64,000 nt of DNA from Actinomycetospora endophytica (GTDB lineage Bacteria > Actinomycetota > Actinomycetes > Mycobacteriales > Pseudonocardiaceae). A program made the position numbers and the translations under genes. The stretch lies in assembly GCF_021026375.1 (NCBI RefSeq), contig NZ_JAJNDB010000001.1, positions 1,054,001-1,118,000 of the forward strand. Direction: 5' to 3'. This document shows positions 36,362-44,797 of this stretch, in pieces (the stretch's first letter is position 1; each line of letters opens with the position of its first letter). The notes beneath the pieces are model-generated. The model did no database searches and was not told the DNA's origin. It was given only the letters and a program-made list of their open reading frames with translations.

Positions 36362-36414
36362 GGGACGAACGACTCGTTGGTGGCGTCTACGTGCACGAAC
36401 GAGTCGTTCGTCCC
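36362..36414. repeat. 17-bp perfect palindromic element
   Basis: Arms 36362-36378 (GGGACGAACGACTCGTT) and 36398-36414 around a 19-nt loop whose ends (GTG/CAC) can pair. It lies between the GH88 start and the amine oxidase stop, both on the minus strand, so it is best placed as the terminator of the amine oxidase... transcription unit's downstream neighbour or as an interspersed palindrome. Confidence 0.6.
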
Positions 36415-36435
36415 ACGGGAGGGGGCGGCGGCGAC

Positions 36436-38376
36436 TCAGCGGCAGGTGTCGGGTGCAATCGGCGGCAGGTCCAGCGCCGGGTTCCCGTCGAAGAAGCCGG
36501 ACGGCCGGAGCATGAACCCGATCGTCGACACCGGCATGACCGGCCAGTCCTCGGGACGCACCACGTGGTGGGCGCCCATCGTGTACCAGACCACGACGTC
36601 GGTGCCCTCGAGCGGACGATCGCCGTCGAGGTAGGTGGGCAGCCCCGCCCCGACCGGCGCCTGCAGCGGGTAGTCGCCGGCCGCGAACCGCTGCGCGGGG
36701 TCGTGCGCGGTCACCCAGACGGTGTGCTCGGTGAACCCCGACCGCGGCGCGAACAGCGCCTCGGGCGAGTACATCGGCGGCACGGTCGAGCCCGGCATCA
36801 GGGCGTAGGCGGTCGGCGCCCCGGTCGGGCCGGTCTCGGTCGCGCTCTCGATCTTCCAGAACCGCGCCTTCGACGGTGCCGTGTCGCGCGCCCCCACCGC
36901 CTCGGAGGTGACCGGGGTCCGCGTCGTCACCCACGCGTTGCCGTGCGGGTTCGCCGGCCCGCGCGGCGACGGCACCGAGTCGATCTCGGTGACGGTGTTG
37001 GCGGCCCCGTCGACGGTCATGTCGAGCCGGACGCAGAAGAAGTGCTGGTGGTGCGGGCCGTAGAGGCCGGGCGCGACGAGGGTGCCGTGCTCCGGCGTCT
37101 CGCCGATCGGGATGGCCCCCGTCGAGATCACGCCGGTCAGCTTGACCTCGTACTCGATCATGCCGTCGTTGTAGAGGTACCAGAAGTAGCCGTACTCGTA
37201 GTTCCCGACGGTGACGATCGACGAGATCACCAGGCGCCGGCGACGACGGACCTCGACGGCCTCGGTGCGGAAGTCGGTGTGCTTCCACGCGATCCCGGTG
37301 TCCTCCTCGTGCATACAGATCGCGTTCGGGATGGTGACCGCGCCGCCGTCCTGGTCGTTCACGACGCCGTCGAAGTAGTGGATGTGCCCGAGGCAGTCGC
37401 ACCCGAGCGTCAGCGGGTTCGCGAGCCACCCGACGCCGTACTCGCCCTGGTCGAAGACGTTCTTGAACCGGTGCGTGGGCGCCGGGTCGCCGTAGGGCAC
37501 GTACATCTCGGCGAGCGAGGCCCGGTGCAGGATCGGGCGGCGGGTGCCGTGGTCGTCGTAGGAGACCTGGTGCAGCACCAGGCCCTCGCGCGGGGTGAAC
37601 CCGATCCGCAGGTGCCACTTCTGCCAGCTCACCGCGTGCCCGTCCACGGTGAAGCTCGGCCCCTCGGGCTGGGTGATGTGGATGGGCTTGACGTCGTCGC
37701 GGATCGTCTCGACGCGCGGCACGTTGGCCGGGTCGTGGATCCACGGCTGCTCGTAGTTCGCGGGCTGCGGGGGCAGGTCGACGACGCCGAAGTCCTCCAC
37801 CTCGACGACCTCGCGCCGGTCCAGGTCCACGGTGACGACGAGGCCGTCGACCGGCCGGGCGTAGCCGTGCTCGCCGGGGGCGGAGCGCATCCAGGTCAAC
37901 GGCCGGACGATCCGCCGTGCCGACGGGTCGTCCTGGGGCCCCGTCCACGACGACGCCCAGGGGTCGATCATCGCCAGGTCGAAGTCGGTGAGCCCGCGCC
38001 GGGTCATCGCCTCCTGCCAGCGGGGGTCCGCCCGCACGATGTCCTCGGTCGCGAAGAACTCCTCGGCCATCACCGGGGCCTGCACGCCGGGCCGGGCCTG
38101 CCAGGAGACGACCGTGCCCGCGGTCAGCGAGACGACGCCCTCGTAGAGCATCCGCTCGGCACGCTCGTAGAGCACGACCTCCGCCTCGCGCGGGAGCTCC
38201 TCGCCGGACGCGAGGTCGGCCTTCGACGGTTCGTGCAGCGCCACGAACACGAAGCGGGCGCTGTCGGTGAGCCGCCGGGCCTGCTTGAGCAGCGACGACG
38301 CCGCGGCGACCTCCTCGGCCGAGAGCGGCTCGAGCGGGTGGACGGTCGCGGTGCGGGGTTCCTCGAGTGCGGTCAT
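36436..38376 (-). CDS. Copper amine oxidase (primary-amine oxidase)
   Basis: 646 aa. The topaquinone site is IVTVGNYEYGYF, with Tyr393 as the cofactor precursor, and copper ligands appear in GPHHQHFFCVRL and GAHHVVRPEDWPVMP. The catalytic base region is LHQVSYDDHGTRRPILHRASLAEMYVPYGDP. The N-terminal N2/N3 domains are present and no signal peptide is seen, so it is cytoplasmic. It converts primary amines (for example tyramine, phenethylamine, histamine) to aldehyde, ammonia and H2O2. ATG overlaps the stop of the permease gene. Confidence 0.93.
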   Translation of the reverse strand: MTALEEPRTATVHPLEPLSAEEVAAASSLLKQARRLTDSARFVFVALHEPSKADLASGEELPREAEVVLYERAERMLYEGVVSLTAGTVVSWQARPGVQAPVMAEEFFATEDIVRADPRWQEAMTRRGLTDFDLAMIDPWASSWTGPQDDPSARRIVRPLTWMRSAPGEHGYARPVDGLVVTVDLDRREVVEVEDFGVVDLPPQPANYEQPWIHDPANVPRVETIRDDVKPIHITQPEGPSFTVDGHAVSWQKWHLRIGFTPREGLVLHQVSYDDHGTRRPILHRASLAEMYVPYGDPAPTHRFKNVFDQGEYGVGWLANPLTLGCDCLGHIHYFDGVVNDQDGGAVTIPNAICMHEEDTGIAWKHTDFRTEAVEVRRRRRLVISSIVTVGNYEYGYFWYLYNDGMIEYEVKLTGVISTGAIPIGETPEHGTLVAPGLYGPHHQHFFCVRLDMTVDGAANTVTEIDSVPSPRGPANPHGNAWVTTRTPVTSEAVGARDTAPSKARFWKIESATETGPTGAPTAYALMPGSTVPPMYSPEALFAPRSGFTEHTVWVTAHDPAQRFAAGDYPLQAPVGAGLPTYLDGDRPLEGTDVVVWYTMGAHHVVRPEDWPVMPVSTIGFMLRPSGFFDGNPALDLPPIAPDTCR

Positions 38377-39929
38377 GCCGGCACCTCCTGGTCGGGATCG
38401 GGCGCGTCGAGCACCGGGTCGGAGAGGGAGAAGTGGCCCAGGCCGGCGTAGACGGCGGGCCGGCGGGCGCGCAGCACCAGCGCGACGACCACGCCGATCG
38501 CGAAGATCACCAGCGGGACGTAGGGCAGCACCGTGATGAACGGGACGCCCTCGGCGGCGGCGAGCGCGGCGCGGTTGTCGATGAGCAGGTAGCAGGCGCC
38601 GACCATCGCGACGAACCCGATGATCGGGGCGAGCAGCGTGCTCCACACCCGGAAGCCGTCGCGGGCCGTCGTCAGGAAGTACCGGATGATCGCGACGCAC
38701 ACCAGCGCCTGGACGGCGAGGATGCCCAGCACCCCGAGCAGCGGCGACCAGGTGCCGAGCTTGGTCAGCGCCCCCTCGGTGGAGGGGTCGTAGAGGACGA
38801 ATCCGAGGCAGTACAGCGCGACGACGACGGTGGTCGTCATGGCGGCGACCCCGGGACTGCGGTGCGAGGAGGTCCGCCCGAGCACCCGGGGCAGGACCCC
38901 CTCGCGCCCGAGCGCGAACAGGTACCGCGACGAGGTGTTGTAGAACGCCATCGCGCACGCGAACGAGCTGGTCACCGCGAGGATCTCGATGACGACGGTC
39001 AGCCAGCCGCCGACGTAGCGGTCCGAGAGCGGGTAGAACGCCGAGGCGAACACCCCGTTGAGCTGGTCGGACACCGCCTGGACGCTGCCGGTCAGGCCCC
39101 AGCCGGTCACGAAGGCGTACGAGACGATCATGTAGAAGACGCCGAGGCCGATCACCGAGCCGTACGTCGCGATCGCGCCGATCCGGTGCGGCTCGCGGGA
39201 CTCCTCGGCGTAGTTCGGCGCCATCTCGAAGCCGACCCACGACCAGAACGCCGCGAACAGCGCGATACCGGCCGCGGTCGTCCCGAAGATCTGGAGCGCC
39301 CCGGGGTTGCCGAAGACCGCGGCGGGGTTGAACGGCTGCGGCGAGAACCCCTGGGCGCCGCCGTGGGCGAACACCGCCACCGACAGCACCACGAGCGCGA
39401 GCACCTCGGCGATGAGCATGACGCCCAGGACCTTCGCGGTGAGCTCGATGTGGAACCACGCGAGCAGGCTCATGATGGCGAGCCCGACCGCCATGTAGGC
39501 CCAGGCCGGGATCGCGAGGCCGGTGAACGCCTCGACGGTCGTCGCCGCGAAGTAGCCCATCACCCCGATCACGGCGCCGACGAAGATCATGTAGCAGAGC
39601 GCGATGAGCAGGCCCGACCCCAGCCCGATCACGCGTCCCAGCCCGCGGCTGACGAACGTGTAGAACCCGCCGGCGCTCGTCACCCGCCGCGCCATCGCGA
39701 TGTAGCCGACCGAGAAGATCGTCAGCGACACCGTGGCGATGAAGAACGCGGCCGGCGTCGCCCACCCGCCGCCGTTGACCGAGACCGGGACGTTGAACAA
39801 CATCGCCGTCAGCGGGGCGGCCCCCGTGACGATGCAGAACAGCACCGACGGCAGGCCCAGCGCGTTGTCCGCGAGCCGGCCGTCGTGCTCCGGGGGTGAG
39901 GTCGCGGTGACGGACGGTGTCGCGGTCAT
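38373..39929 (-). CDS. APC-family amino acid/amine permease
   Basis: 518 aa, about twelve membrane helices. The first helix holds LGLPSVLFCIVTGAAPLTAMLFNVPV, and GGFYTFVSRGLGRVIGLGSGL, FEMAPNYAEESREPHR and NTSSRYLFALGREGVLP are typical APC signatures. ATG at 39929 follows GGAGG. Coupled by a four-base overlap to the copper amine oxidase, so it likely imports the amine substrate of that enzyme. Confidence 0.9.
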   Translation of the reverse strand: MTATPSVTATSPPEHDGRLADNALGLPSVLFCIVTGAAPLTAMLFNVPVSVNGGGWATPAAFFIATVSLTIFSVGYIAMARRVTSAGGFYTFVSRGLGRVIGLGSGLLIALCYMIFVGAVIGVMGYFAATTVEAFTGLAIPAWAYMAVGLAIMSLLAWFHIELTAKVLGVMLIAEVLALVVLSVAVFAHGGAQGFSPQPFNPAAVFGNPGALQIFGTTAAGIALFAAFWSWVGFEMAPNYAEESREPHRIGAIATYGSVIGLGVFYMIVSYAFVTGWGLTGSVQAVSDQLNGVFASAFYPLSDRYVGGWLTVVIEILAVTSSFACAMAFYNTSSRYLFALGREGVLPRVLGRTSSHRSPGVAAMTTTVVVALYCLGFVLYDPSTEGALTKLGTWSPLLGVLGILAVQALVCVAIIRYFLTTARDGFRVWSTLLAPIIGFVAMVGACYLLIDNRAALAAAEGVPFITVLPYVPLVIFAIGVVVALVLRARRPAVYAGLGHFSLSDPVLDAPDPDQEVPA

Positions 39930-40112
39930 GGGACCTCCGAGGCGCCAGTGGGTGACGAGTTCATCCACTGTCGGAAGTGCTTGTGACTGTGATGTCACCA
40001 CCGGGCAACGCTCCGCTCACGGAGGGATCCCGCCCCGCCGGGAGTGCACCATTTCGGACAGGCGCTGAGACAGCCCCTCCCGGGACGCCCGGGACGGGTC
40101 AGATCCTCGACG

Positions 40113-40502
40113 TCAGCCCGCGGGCACCGCCGGCGACGACACCCGGGCGCGCAACGTGGGCGCGACCAGCACGATGGCGACGATCGTGAGCGCCAGGTAG
40201 ATCACGTTCGCGACGACGAAGCCGGTGGACGCCGTCGGATCGGTGAACGCCATGATCGAGAACACGCCCCCGATCACGCGGATCACCACTCCGATCCACA
40301 TCGCCACCCGGGACGACGTCGCGAGCCAGACGGCCAGGACGACGAGGGCGATCACCCCGGCGATCAGGGTCAGGGTGTTCGCGATGGGTGGAGCCGACGC
40401 CGGAGCCGGGAAAATCCAGGGACTGAGCACGTCGACGATGCCGAAGAGGGCGAACAGGACGACGCCGGCCATCACGGACGGGCGCTGCGCGAGAGTCTTC
40501 AT
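40113..40502 (-). CDS. Small four-helix membrane protein
   Basis: 129 aa. Four hydrophobic segments: residues 11-32 (MAGVVLFALFGIVDVLSPWIF), 40-60, 67-88 (AMWIGVVIRVIGGVFSIMAF) and 94-115 (GFVVANVIYLALTIVAIVLV). No motif recognised and no function assigned. A palindrome lies about 40 bases upstream of its start. Confidence 0.7.
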   Translation of the reverse strand: MKTLAQRPSVMAGVVLFALFGIVDVLSPWIFPAPASAPPIANTLTLIAGVIALVVLAVWLATSSRVAMWIGVVIRVIGGVFSIMAFTDPTASTGFVVANVIYLALTIVAIVLVAPTLRARVSSPAVPAG

Positions 40503-40538
40503 GCCCACTGAGAGTGAGCAGTGCCGCTGGGGACGTCT

Positions 40539-40556
40539 GCGGTAGTGCACTACTGC
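40539..40556. promoter_or_regulatory. Palindrome upstream of membrane protein gene
   Basis: A perfect 12-bp palindrome GTAGTGCACTAC (40542-40553), extended by GC on each side past one mismatch. It lies 40-51 bases upstream of the start at 40502, where a repressor site would fit. Confidence 0.4.
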
Positions 40557-40565
40557 ATCGGGCGC

Positions 40566-40886
40566 TTATGGATCACCGCCGGCGGCCACTCGGAGCAGTA
40601 CGTCTGCGTGACACGGCTCGTCGAGCGGACACCAGCAGGCGAGGTCGTGACCGGCGAGCTCCGCGCGGGCCTTCTCGACCATCGCCGGCTGCTCCGCCAA
40701 CCACCGGCGGTACAGCGCGATCATGGTGTCGCGGTCGAGGGTGACCTCCACGTCGCCGTCGTCGTCGGCCCGGACCGTCCCGCCGAGCCGGAACGGGTTC
40801 CCCCAGGCGGACGGGCGGGCGACGGTGATCGCGCCCTCCGGCTTGCGCCAGCCCTTCGCGCGCCGCAGGTGGATGCGTTCGGGCAT
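40566..40886 (-). CDS. DUF4326 protein
   Basis: 106 aa. RIHLRRAKGWRKPEGAITVARPSAWGNPF and HDLACWCPLDEPCHADVLLRVA are the two halves of the DUF4326 signature; the C-W-C ... C-H-A pattern suggests metal binding. ATG at 40886 overlaps the stop of the upstream gene by one base (TGATG). No function is established for the family. Confidence 0.88.
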   Translation of the reverse strand: MPERIHLRRAKGWRKPEGAITVARPSAWGNPFRLGGTVRADDDGDVEVTLDRDTMIALYRRWLAEQPAMVEKARAELAGHDLACWCPLDEPCHADVLLRVAAGGDP

Positions 40887-42091
40887 CAACTACCTCCCGT
40901 GATGGTCGCCAGGGCGTCGAGCAGCCGGTCGACGTCCTCGTCGTCGGAGTAGGGCGCCAGCCCGAGGCGCAGCGCCCCGTCGTCACCGAGGCCGAGCCGG
41001 CGCGAGGCCTCCAGTGCGTAGAAGGACCCGGCGGGCGCGAACACCCCGCGCTCGGCCAGCGCCTCGTGCGCGCGGCGTTCCCCGCCGGGCACGCGGACGA
41101 GCAGCGTCGGGGTCCGGTGGGCGGCCCGCGAGAGCACCTCGGCGCCGGGAATCCAGCTCAGGCCGGTCTCGATGCGAGCTCGCAGCCGGTCCTCGTGGGC
41201 CTCCACCGCCGCCATCCCCGCGACCAGCCGGTCCCGACGGGAACCCGTATCAGGACCGAGCGACGCGAGGACGTCCACGGCCGCCGTCGTCCCGGCGAGC
41301 AGCTCGTAGGGCAGCGTGCCCAGCTCGAACCGCTCCGGGACGGCGTCCGTCGACGGCAGCAGCTTGTCGGGGTGCAGCGTCTCCAGCCACGCCGGGTCGG
41401 CGGCGAGCACCCCGCAGTGCGGCCCGAGGAACTTGTAGGGCGAGCACAGGAAGACGTCCGCGCCGAGGGCCGGGACGTCGACGGCGGCATGTGCTGTGAG
41501 GTGGACGCCGTCGACCACGAGGAGGGCACCCGCCGCGTGCACCCGGGCGGCGATCTCCGGGACCGGCGGCCGGGTCCCGACGAGGTTGGACGCGCCGGTC
41601 ACGGCGACGAGGCGCGTGCGGTCGGAGAGCTGCGCGGCGACGTCGTCGGCGGTCAGCTCGGTCGTCGTCGGGTCGAAGTCGACCCACCGCACCGTCGCAC
41701 CCGCCCGCTCGGCGGCGAGCACCCACGGCCGGATGTTGGCGTCGTGGTCGAGGCGGGTCACGACGACCTCGTCGCCGGGTCCCCACGCCGCGGCGAGGGT
41801 CCGCGCGAGATCGACGGTCAGGGCGGTCATGCTGCGGCCGAAGACGACCCCGCGCGGGTCGGCGCCGAGCAGGTCGGCCATCGCCTCGCGCGCGCCGACC
41901 ACGACGTCGTCGGAGAAGCGCTCCGCGGGGGTGATCCGGCCCCGGTTGGCGATCGGCGCCGTCAGGGTGTCCGCGACCGCCCGGCCGACGTCGGCGGGAA
42001 CCTGCGAGCCACCGGGCCCGTCGAAGTGCGCGTACCCCCGATCCAGCGCGGGGAAGCGGGCGCGGAACGCGGCGACGTCGTAACCGGGCAC
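40886..42091 (-). CDS. Class V aminotransferase / cysteine-desulfurase-like protein
   Basis: 401 aa, GTG start. The PLP lysine is in FLCSPYKFLGPHCGVL (near residue 210), the PLP Asp in LLVVDGVHLTAH, and FDGPGGSQVP is at the N-terminus. TRLDHDANIRPWVLAAERAG replaces the H-x-x-N of SufS with D-H-D-A-N, and the flexible-loop cysteine of true desulfurases is not evident. It belongs to the SufS/kynureninase-like group TIGR01976 type with unknown substrate. Confidence 0.8.
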   Translation of the reverse strand: MPGYDVAAFRARFPALDRGYAHFDGPGGSQVPADVGRAVADTLTAPIANRGRITPAERFSDDVVVGAREAMADLLGADPRGVVFGRSMTALTVDLARTLAAAWGPGDEVVVTRLDHDANIRPWVLAAERAGATVRWVDFDPTTTELTADDVAAQLSDRTRLVAVTGASNLVGTRPPVPEIAARVHAAGALLVVDGVHLTAHAAVDVPALGADVFLCSPYKFLGPHCGVLAADPAWLETLHPDKLLPSTDAVPERFELGTLPYELLAGTTAAVDVLASLGPDTGSRRDRLVAGMAAVEAHEDRLRARIETGLSWIPGAEVLSRAAHRTPTLLVRVPGGERRAHEALAERGVFAPAGSFYALEASRRLGLGDDGALRLGLAPYSDDEDVDRLLDALATITGGS

Positions 42092-42156
42092 GCGGTCATT
42101 CTCGCGCGCCCGGACGGCCTGATCACCCCGGTCGATCGGGTGGGGGTGGCGCCGCC

Positions 42157-43422
42157 ATGATCCGGGCACACTCACGCCGACCTGTCGTGCCCAGGAGACG
42201 GAGGCTCGTCATCAGCGCGTCCACCGAGACCACGGGGAGCCGGACCCGGTTGCGCGGACCGGCCGCGGCCGCCGTCGTCGCCGCCGCCTTCCTGATCACC
42301 ATGCTCGGCGCGACGATGCCGACGCCGCTCTACCCGATCTACGAGGAGCAGCTCGGGTTCGGCGGCGTGATGGTCACCCTGATCTTCGCGGCCTACGCGG
42401 TCGGTGTCGCCGCCGCGCTGCTGCTCTTCGGCCGGCTCTCCGACCAGATCGGGCGCCGACGGGTCCTGCTGCCCGGCCTCGCGCTGGCCGCGATCTCCAG
42501 CGCGGTGTTCCTCATCCCCGGCGAGATCCCGACCCTGTTCGTCGGCCGCGTCCTGTCGGGGCTCTCGGCGGGCATCTTCACGGGAACGGCCACCGCCACC
42601 CTCGTCGACCTCGCCCCCGAGGGCCGCCAGCAGCGGTACAGCCTGCTCGCGGCCGTGGTGAACATGCTCGGTCTCGGGCTCGGGCCGGTGCTCGCGGGCG
42701 CGCTCGCGCAGTACGCCCCGGCGCCGCTCTACCTGTCGTACGCCGTGCACATCGTGCTCGTGCTGGTCGTGGGCGTGTTCCTGCTCGCGATCGTGGAGCC
42801 GATCGAGACCACCGACGGGCCGGTGTCCTGGCGTCCGCAGCGGGTGTCGGTTCCGGCGGAGGTCCGCGGGGTGTTCGTCCGCGCCGCCATCGCGGGGTTC
42901 GCCGGCTTCGCGGTGCTCGGCCTGTTCACCGCCGTCTCGCCGACCTTCGTCGGCCAGATCCTCCACATCTCGAACCACCTCGTCACCGGCCTCGTGGTGT
43001 TCTGCCTGCTCGGTCCGTCGGCCCTCGGGCAGATCGCGTCGTCGCGGCTGGGCGAGCGCCCGGCGCTGCTCGTCGGCTGCGCCGGCCTGGTGATCGGGGT
43101 GCTGGTCGTCGGGCTCTCGGTCGCGCTGGCGTCGCTGGGGCTGCTGATCGCCGGCGCGGCCGTGGCCGGGGTCGGCCAGGGGATGAGCTTCCGCGCCGGG
43201 CTGCAGGCGGTGAGCGCGGGCAGCCCGCCGGAGCGGCGCAGCGAGGTGGCGTCGAGCTTCTTCCTGGTCCTCTACATCGCGATCTCGCTGCCGGTGATCG
43301 GCGAGGGGCTCGCGTCGGCCGCGTTCGGGCTCGTGGCGTCGGCGGTGGCGTTCTCGGTGATCGTCGCGGTCCTCGCCGCGATCGCGTTCGTGAGCCTGCT
43401 GCGCCGGCGCGAGGCGAACTAG
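42157..43422 (+). CDS. MFS exporter
   Basis: 421 aa, twelve helices. MLGATMPTPLYPIYEEQLGFGGVMVTLIFAAYAVGVAAALLLFGRLSDQIGRRRVLLPGL carries the loop 2-3 G-R-x-S-D-x-x-G-R-R signature. The first 28 residues are Arg-rich and may not be translated: a strong AGGAGACGGAGG lies at 42193-42204 but is followed by no standard start codon, so the start is unsure. Its stop TAG shares CTAG with the convergent gene. The substrate is unknown. Confidence 0.85.
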   Translation: MIRAHSRRPVVPRRRRLVISASTETTGSRTRLRGPAAAAVVAAAFLITMLGATMPTPLYPIYEEQLGFGGVMVTLIFAAYAVGVAAALLLFGRLSDQIGRRRVLLPGLALAAISSAVFLIPGEIPTLFVGRVLSGLSAGIFTGTATATLVDLAPEGRQQRYSLLAAVVNMLGLGLGPVLAGALAQYAPAPLYLSYAVHIVLVLVVGVFLLAIVEPIETTDGPVSWRPQRVSVPAEVRGVFVRAAIAGFAGFAVLGLFTAVSPTFVGQILHISNHLVTGLVVFCLLGPSALGQIASSRLGERPALLVGCAGLVIGVLVVGLSVALASLGLLIAGAAVAGVGQGMSFRAGLQAVSAGSPPERRSEVASSFFLVLYIAISLPVIGEGLASAAFGLVASAVAFSVIVAVLAAIAFVSLLRRREAN

Positions 43423-44084
43423 ACCCCGACCAGCGAGGCCGCCGTCCGCCCGCTCCACGCGACGCGGCCCTGCTCGGCGAGCTCGCCCGCCGGGCGCCGC
43501 CCGGAGAGCAGCAGCAGGAAGGCGTCGGCGTCGGCGTCCACCTCCGCCGTCGGGACCGCGGCGCCGTCGCCCACCCGCAGCGTCCGGTCGATCTCGACGG
43601 GACCGCCCGGCCAGGCCCGGACGAGCAGGTGCAGGCACGTCGGGCGGGGTGAGGACCGGGCGAGCAGCCGCGGCACGAACTCGCTGACCAGCCGGCACGC
43701 CTCGAGCGCCGCGGGGCACGCGATGTCCGGGTCGAGCTCGATCCCGAGCGCCTCGTACAGGTCGTGGGTGTGCAGGCACATGTCGAGGCACTGCGCCTCG
43801 AGCACCCGTCCGGACGGGGCCGACGACAGGGCGGACCGCTCCGCGCGCTCGTGGGCCTCGGCGAGCGCCTCGCGCAGCCGGTCGGGCCCGGCGTAGTGCA
43901 CGCCGGTGAGGTGGGTGACGAGGTCGGTGACGTCCGTGCCTCCCGTGCCCAGCACCGCGGCGGCCACCGCGCCCGGCGATCCGGACGGCACGAGCGGCAG
44001 GCTCCAGTCCTCGGCCCCGAGGTGGGCCACGGCGTCGTCCGTGACGTCCCAGAGTCGCAGCAGGGCCCGAGTCGCGTCGTGCAT
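43419..44084 (-). CDS. Mycothiol-dependent-maleylpyruvate-isomerase/DinB-like protein
   Basis: 221 aa. The order is an N-terminal four-helix DinB/MDMPI-like domain (ALLRLWDVTDDAVAHLGAEDW, DLVTHLTGVHYAGPDRL, CLDMCLHTHDLYEALG with an H-x-H-D metal motif), then a C-terminal SCP2-like part (LLVRAWPGGPVEIDRTLRVGDGA). Such proteins bind mycothiol or metal. The exact reaction is unknown. It lies divergent from padR. Confidence 0.75.
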   Translation of the reverse strand: MHDATRALLRLWDVTDDAVAHLGAEDWSLPLVPSGSPGAVAAAVLGTGGTDVTDLVTHLTGVHYAGPDRLREALAEAHERAERSALSSAPSGRVLEAQCLDMCLHTHDLYEALGIELDPDIACPAALEACRLVSEFVPRLLARSSPRPTCLHLLVRAWPGGPVEIDRTLRVGDGAAVPTAEVDADADAFLLLLSGRRPAGELAEQGRVAWSGRTAASLVGV

Positions 44085-44189
44085 CCCTATCGCCCCCAGT
44101 ACAGCGAGCCTTGAGAACACGCAATTCGAAGAGGACGATAGGTGATCCGGAACACATGGGGCAATGAGGTCCGGGGTTGGGGGACCGCG

Positions 44190-44570
44190 ATGGGTGAGTG
44201 CGAACCGCGGAACTTCATGAGGCCCTGTCTGCTGCTCCTCCTGCGGGAACGCCCGGCCCACGGGTACGACCTCGTCGAGCGCCTCCACTCCGCCTTCATC
44301 GACGACCTCGACGCCGGCGGGGTCTACCGCACCCTGCGGGCCTTCGAGCGCGAAGGTCTGGTCCGCTCGACGTGGTCCACCTCCGGCTCCGGTCCCGCCC
44401 GGCGCACCTACTCCCTGACGACGGCGGGGACCGACTGCCTGCGCCACCAGATCGAGCTCCTCGAGGTGACCCACCACCTCGTCCACGTCTTCCTCACCCG
44501 CTGCGGGGAGGCGGCGCTGGCCTCCTCGGTCGTCGGCGAGGGCGCCGAGCGCCGGGAGGTCGGCTCGTGA
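44190..44570 (+). CDS. PadR-family transcriptional regulator of the hyp unit
   Basis: 126 aa from ATG 44190 (GGGGGA upstream); a longer start at 44142 is possible. CLLLLLRERPAHGYDLVERL and AGGVYRTLRAFEREGLVRSTW are the PadR winged helix. The C-terminal half is helical. It heads a coupled unit with hydrogenase maturation genes (its stop overlaps hypC2), so it may control them. Confidence 0.85.
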   Translation: MGECEPRNFMRPCLLLLLRERPAHGYDLVERLHSAFIDDLDAGGVYRTLRAFEREGLVRSTWSTSGSGPARRTYSLTTAGTDCLRHQIELLEVTHHLVHVFLTRCGEAALASSVVGEGAERREVGS

Positions 44571-44797
44571 CCACCCCCGGCCACTGCGACGGCGAGGTCT
44601 GCGTGACCTGCTCGGACGAGGCGGTCCCGGTGACGGTGCTCGCGGTCGACGACGACGGGATCGCCCGGGTCGACACCGGGCGCGGCGTCGAGGAGGTCTC
44701 GGTCGCGCTGGTCGACGCGGCGGTCGGGGACGTGGTCCTCGTGCACGCGAAGGAGGCGATCGCGAGCCTCGGCCCGGCGTCGCGGATCTCCCCGTGA
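44567..44797 (+). CDS. Divergent HypC-like hydrogenase maturation chaperone
   Basis: 76 aa, GTG start overlapping the padR stop. VPVTVLAVDDDGIARVDTGRGVEEVSVALVDAAVGDVVLVHAKEAIASL fits the HypC/HupF OB fold. The N-terminus is HCDGEVCVTCSDEA. HypC normally begins Met-Cys and uses Cys2 for the Fe(CN)2CO cargo; here the cysteines are at positions 7, 12 and 15. It may have another task. A normal hypC is at 54681. Confidence 0.8.
   Translation: MTTPGHCDGEVCVTCSDEAVPVTVLAVDDDGIARVDTGRGVEEVSVALVDAAVGDVVLVHAKEAIASLGPASRISP

Noticed and set aside
36436..39765. 1109-codon minus-strand frame ending in the amine oxidase
   Set aside because: The part before ATG 38376 is the permease read in the wrong frame.
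39975..39995. GTGAC-TGTGAT-GTCAC repeat upstream of the APC permease
   Set aside because: Only five paired bases, too short to support an operator.
40886..42091. True SufS cysteine desulfurase
   Set aside because: No suf genes nearby and no clear active-site cysteine.
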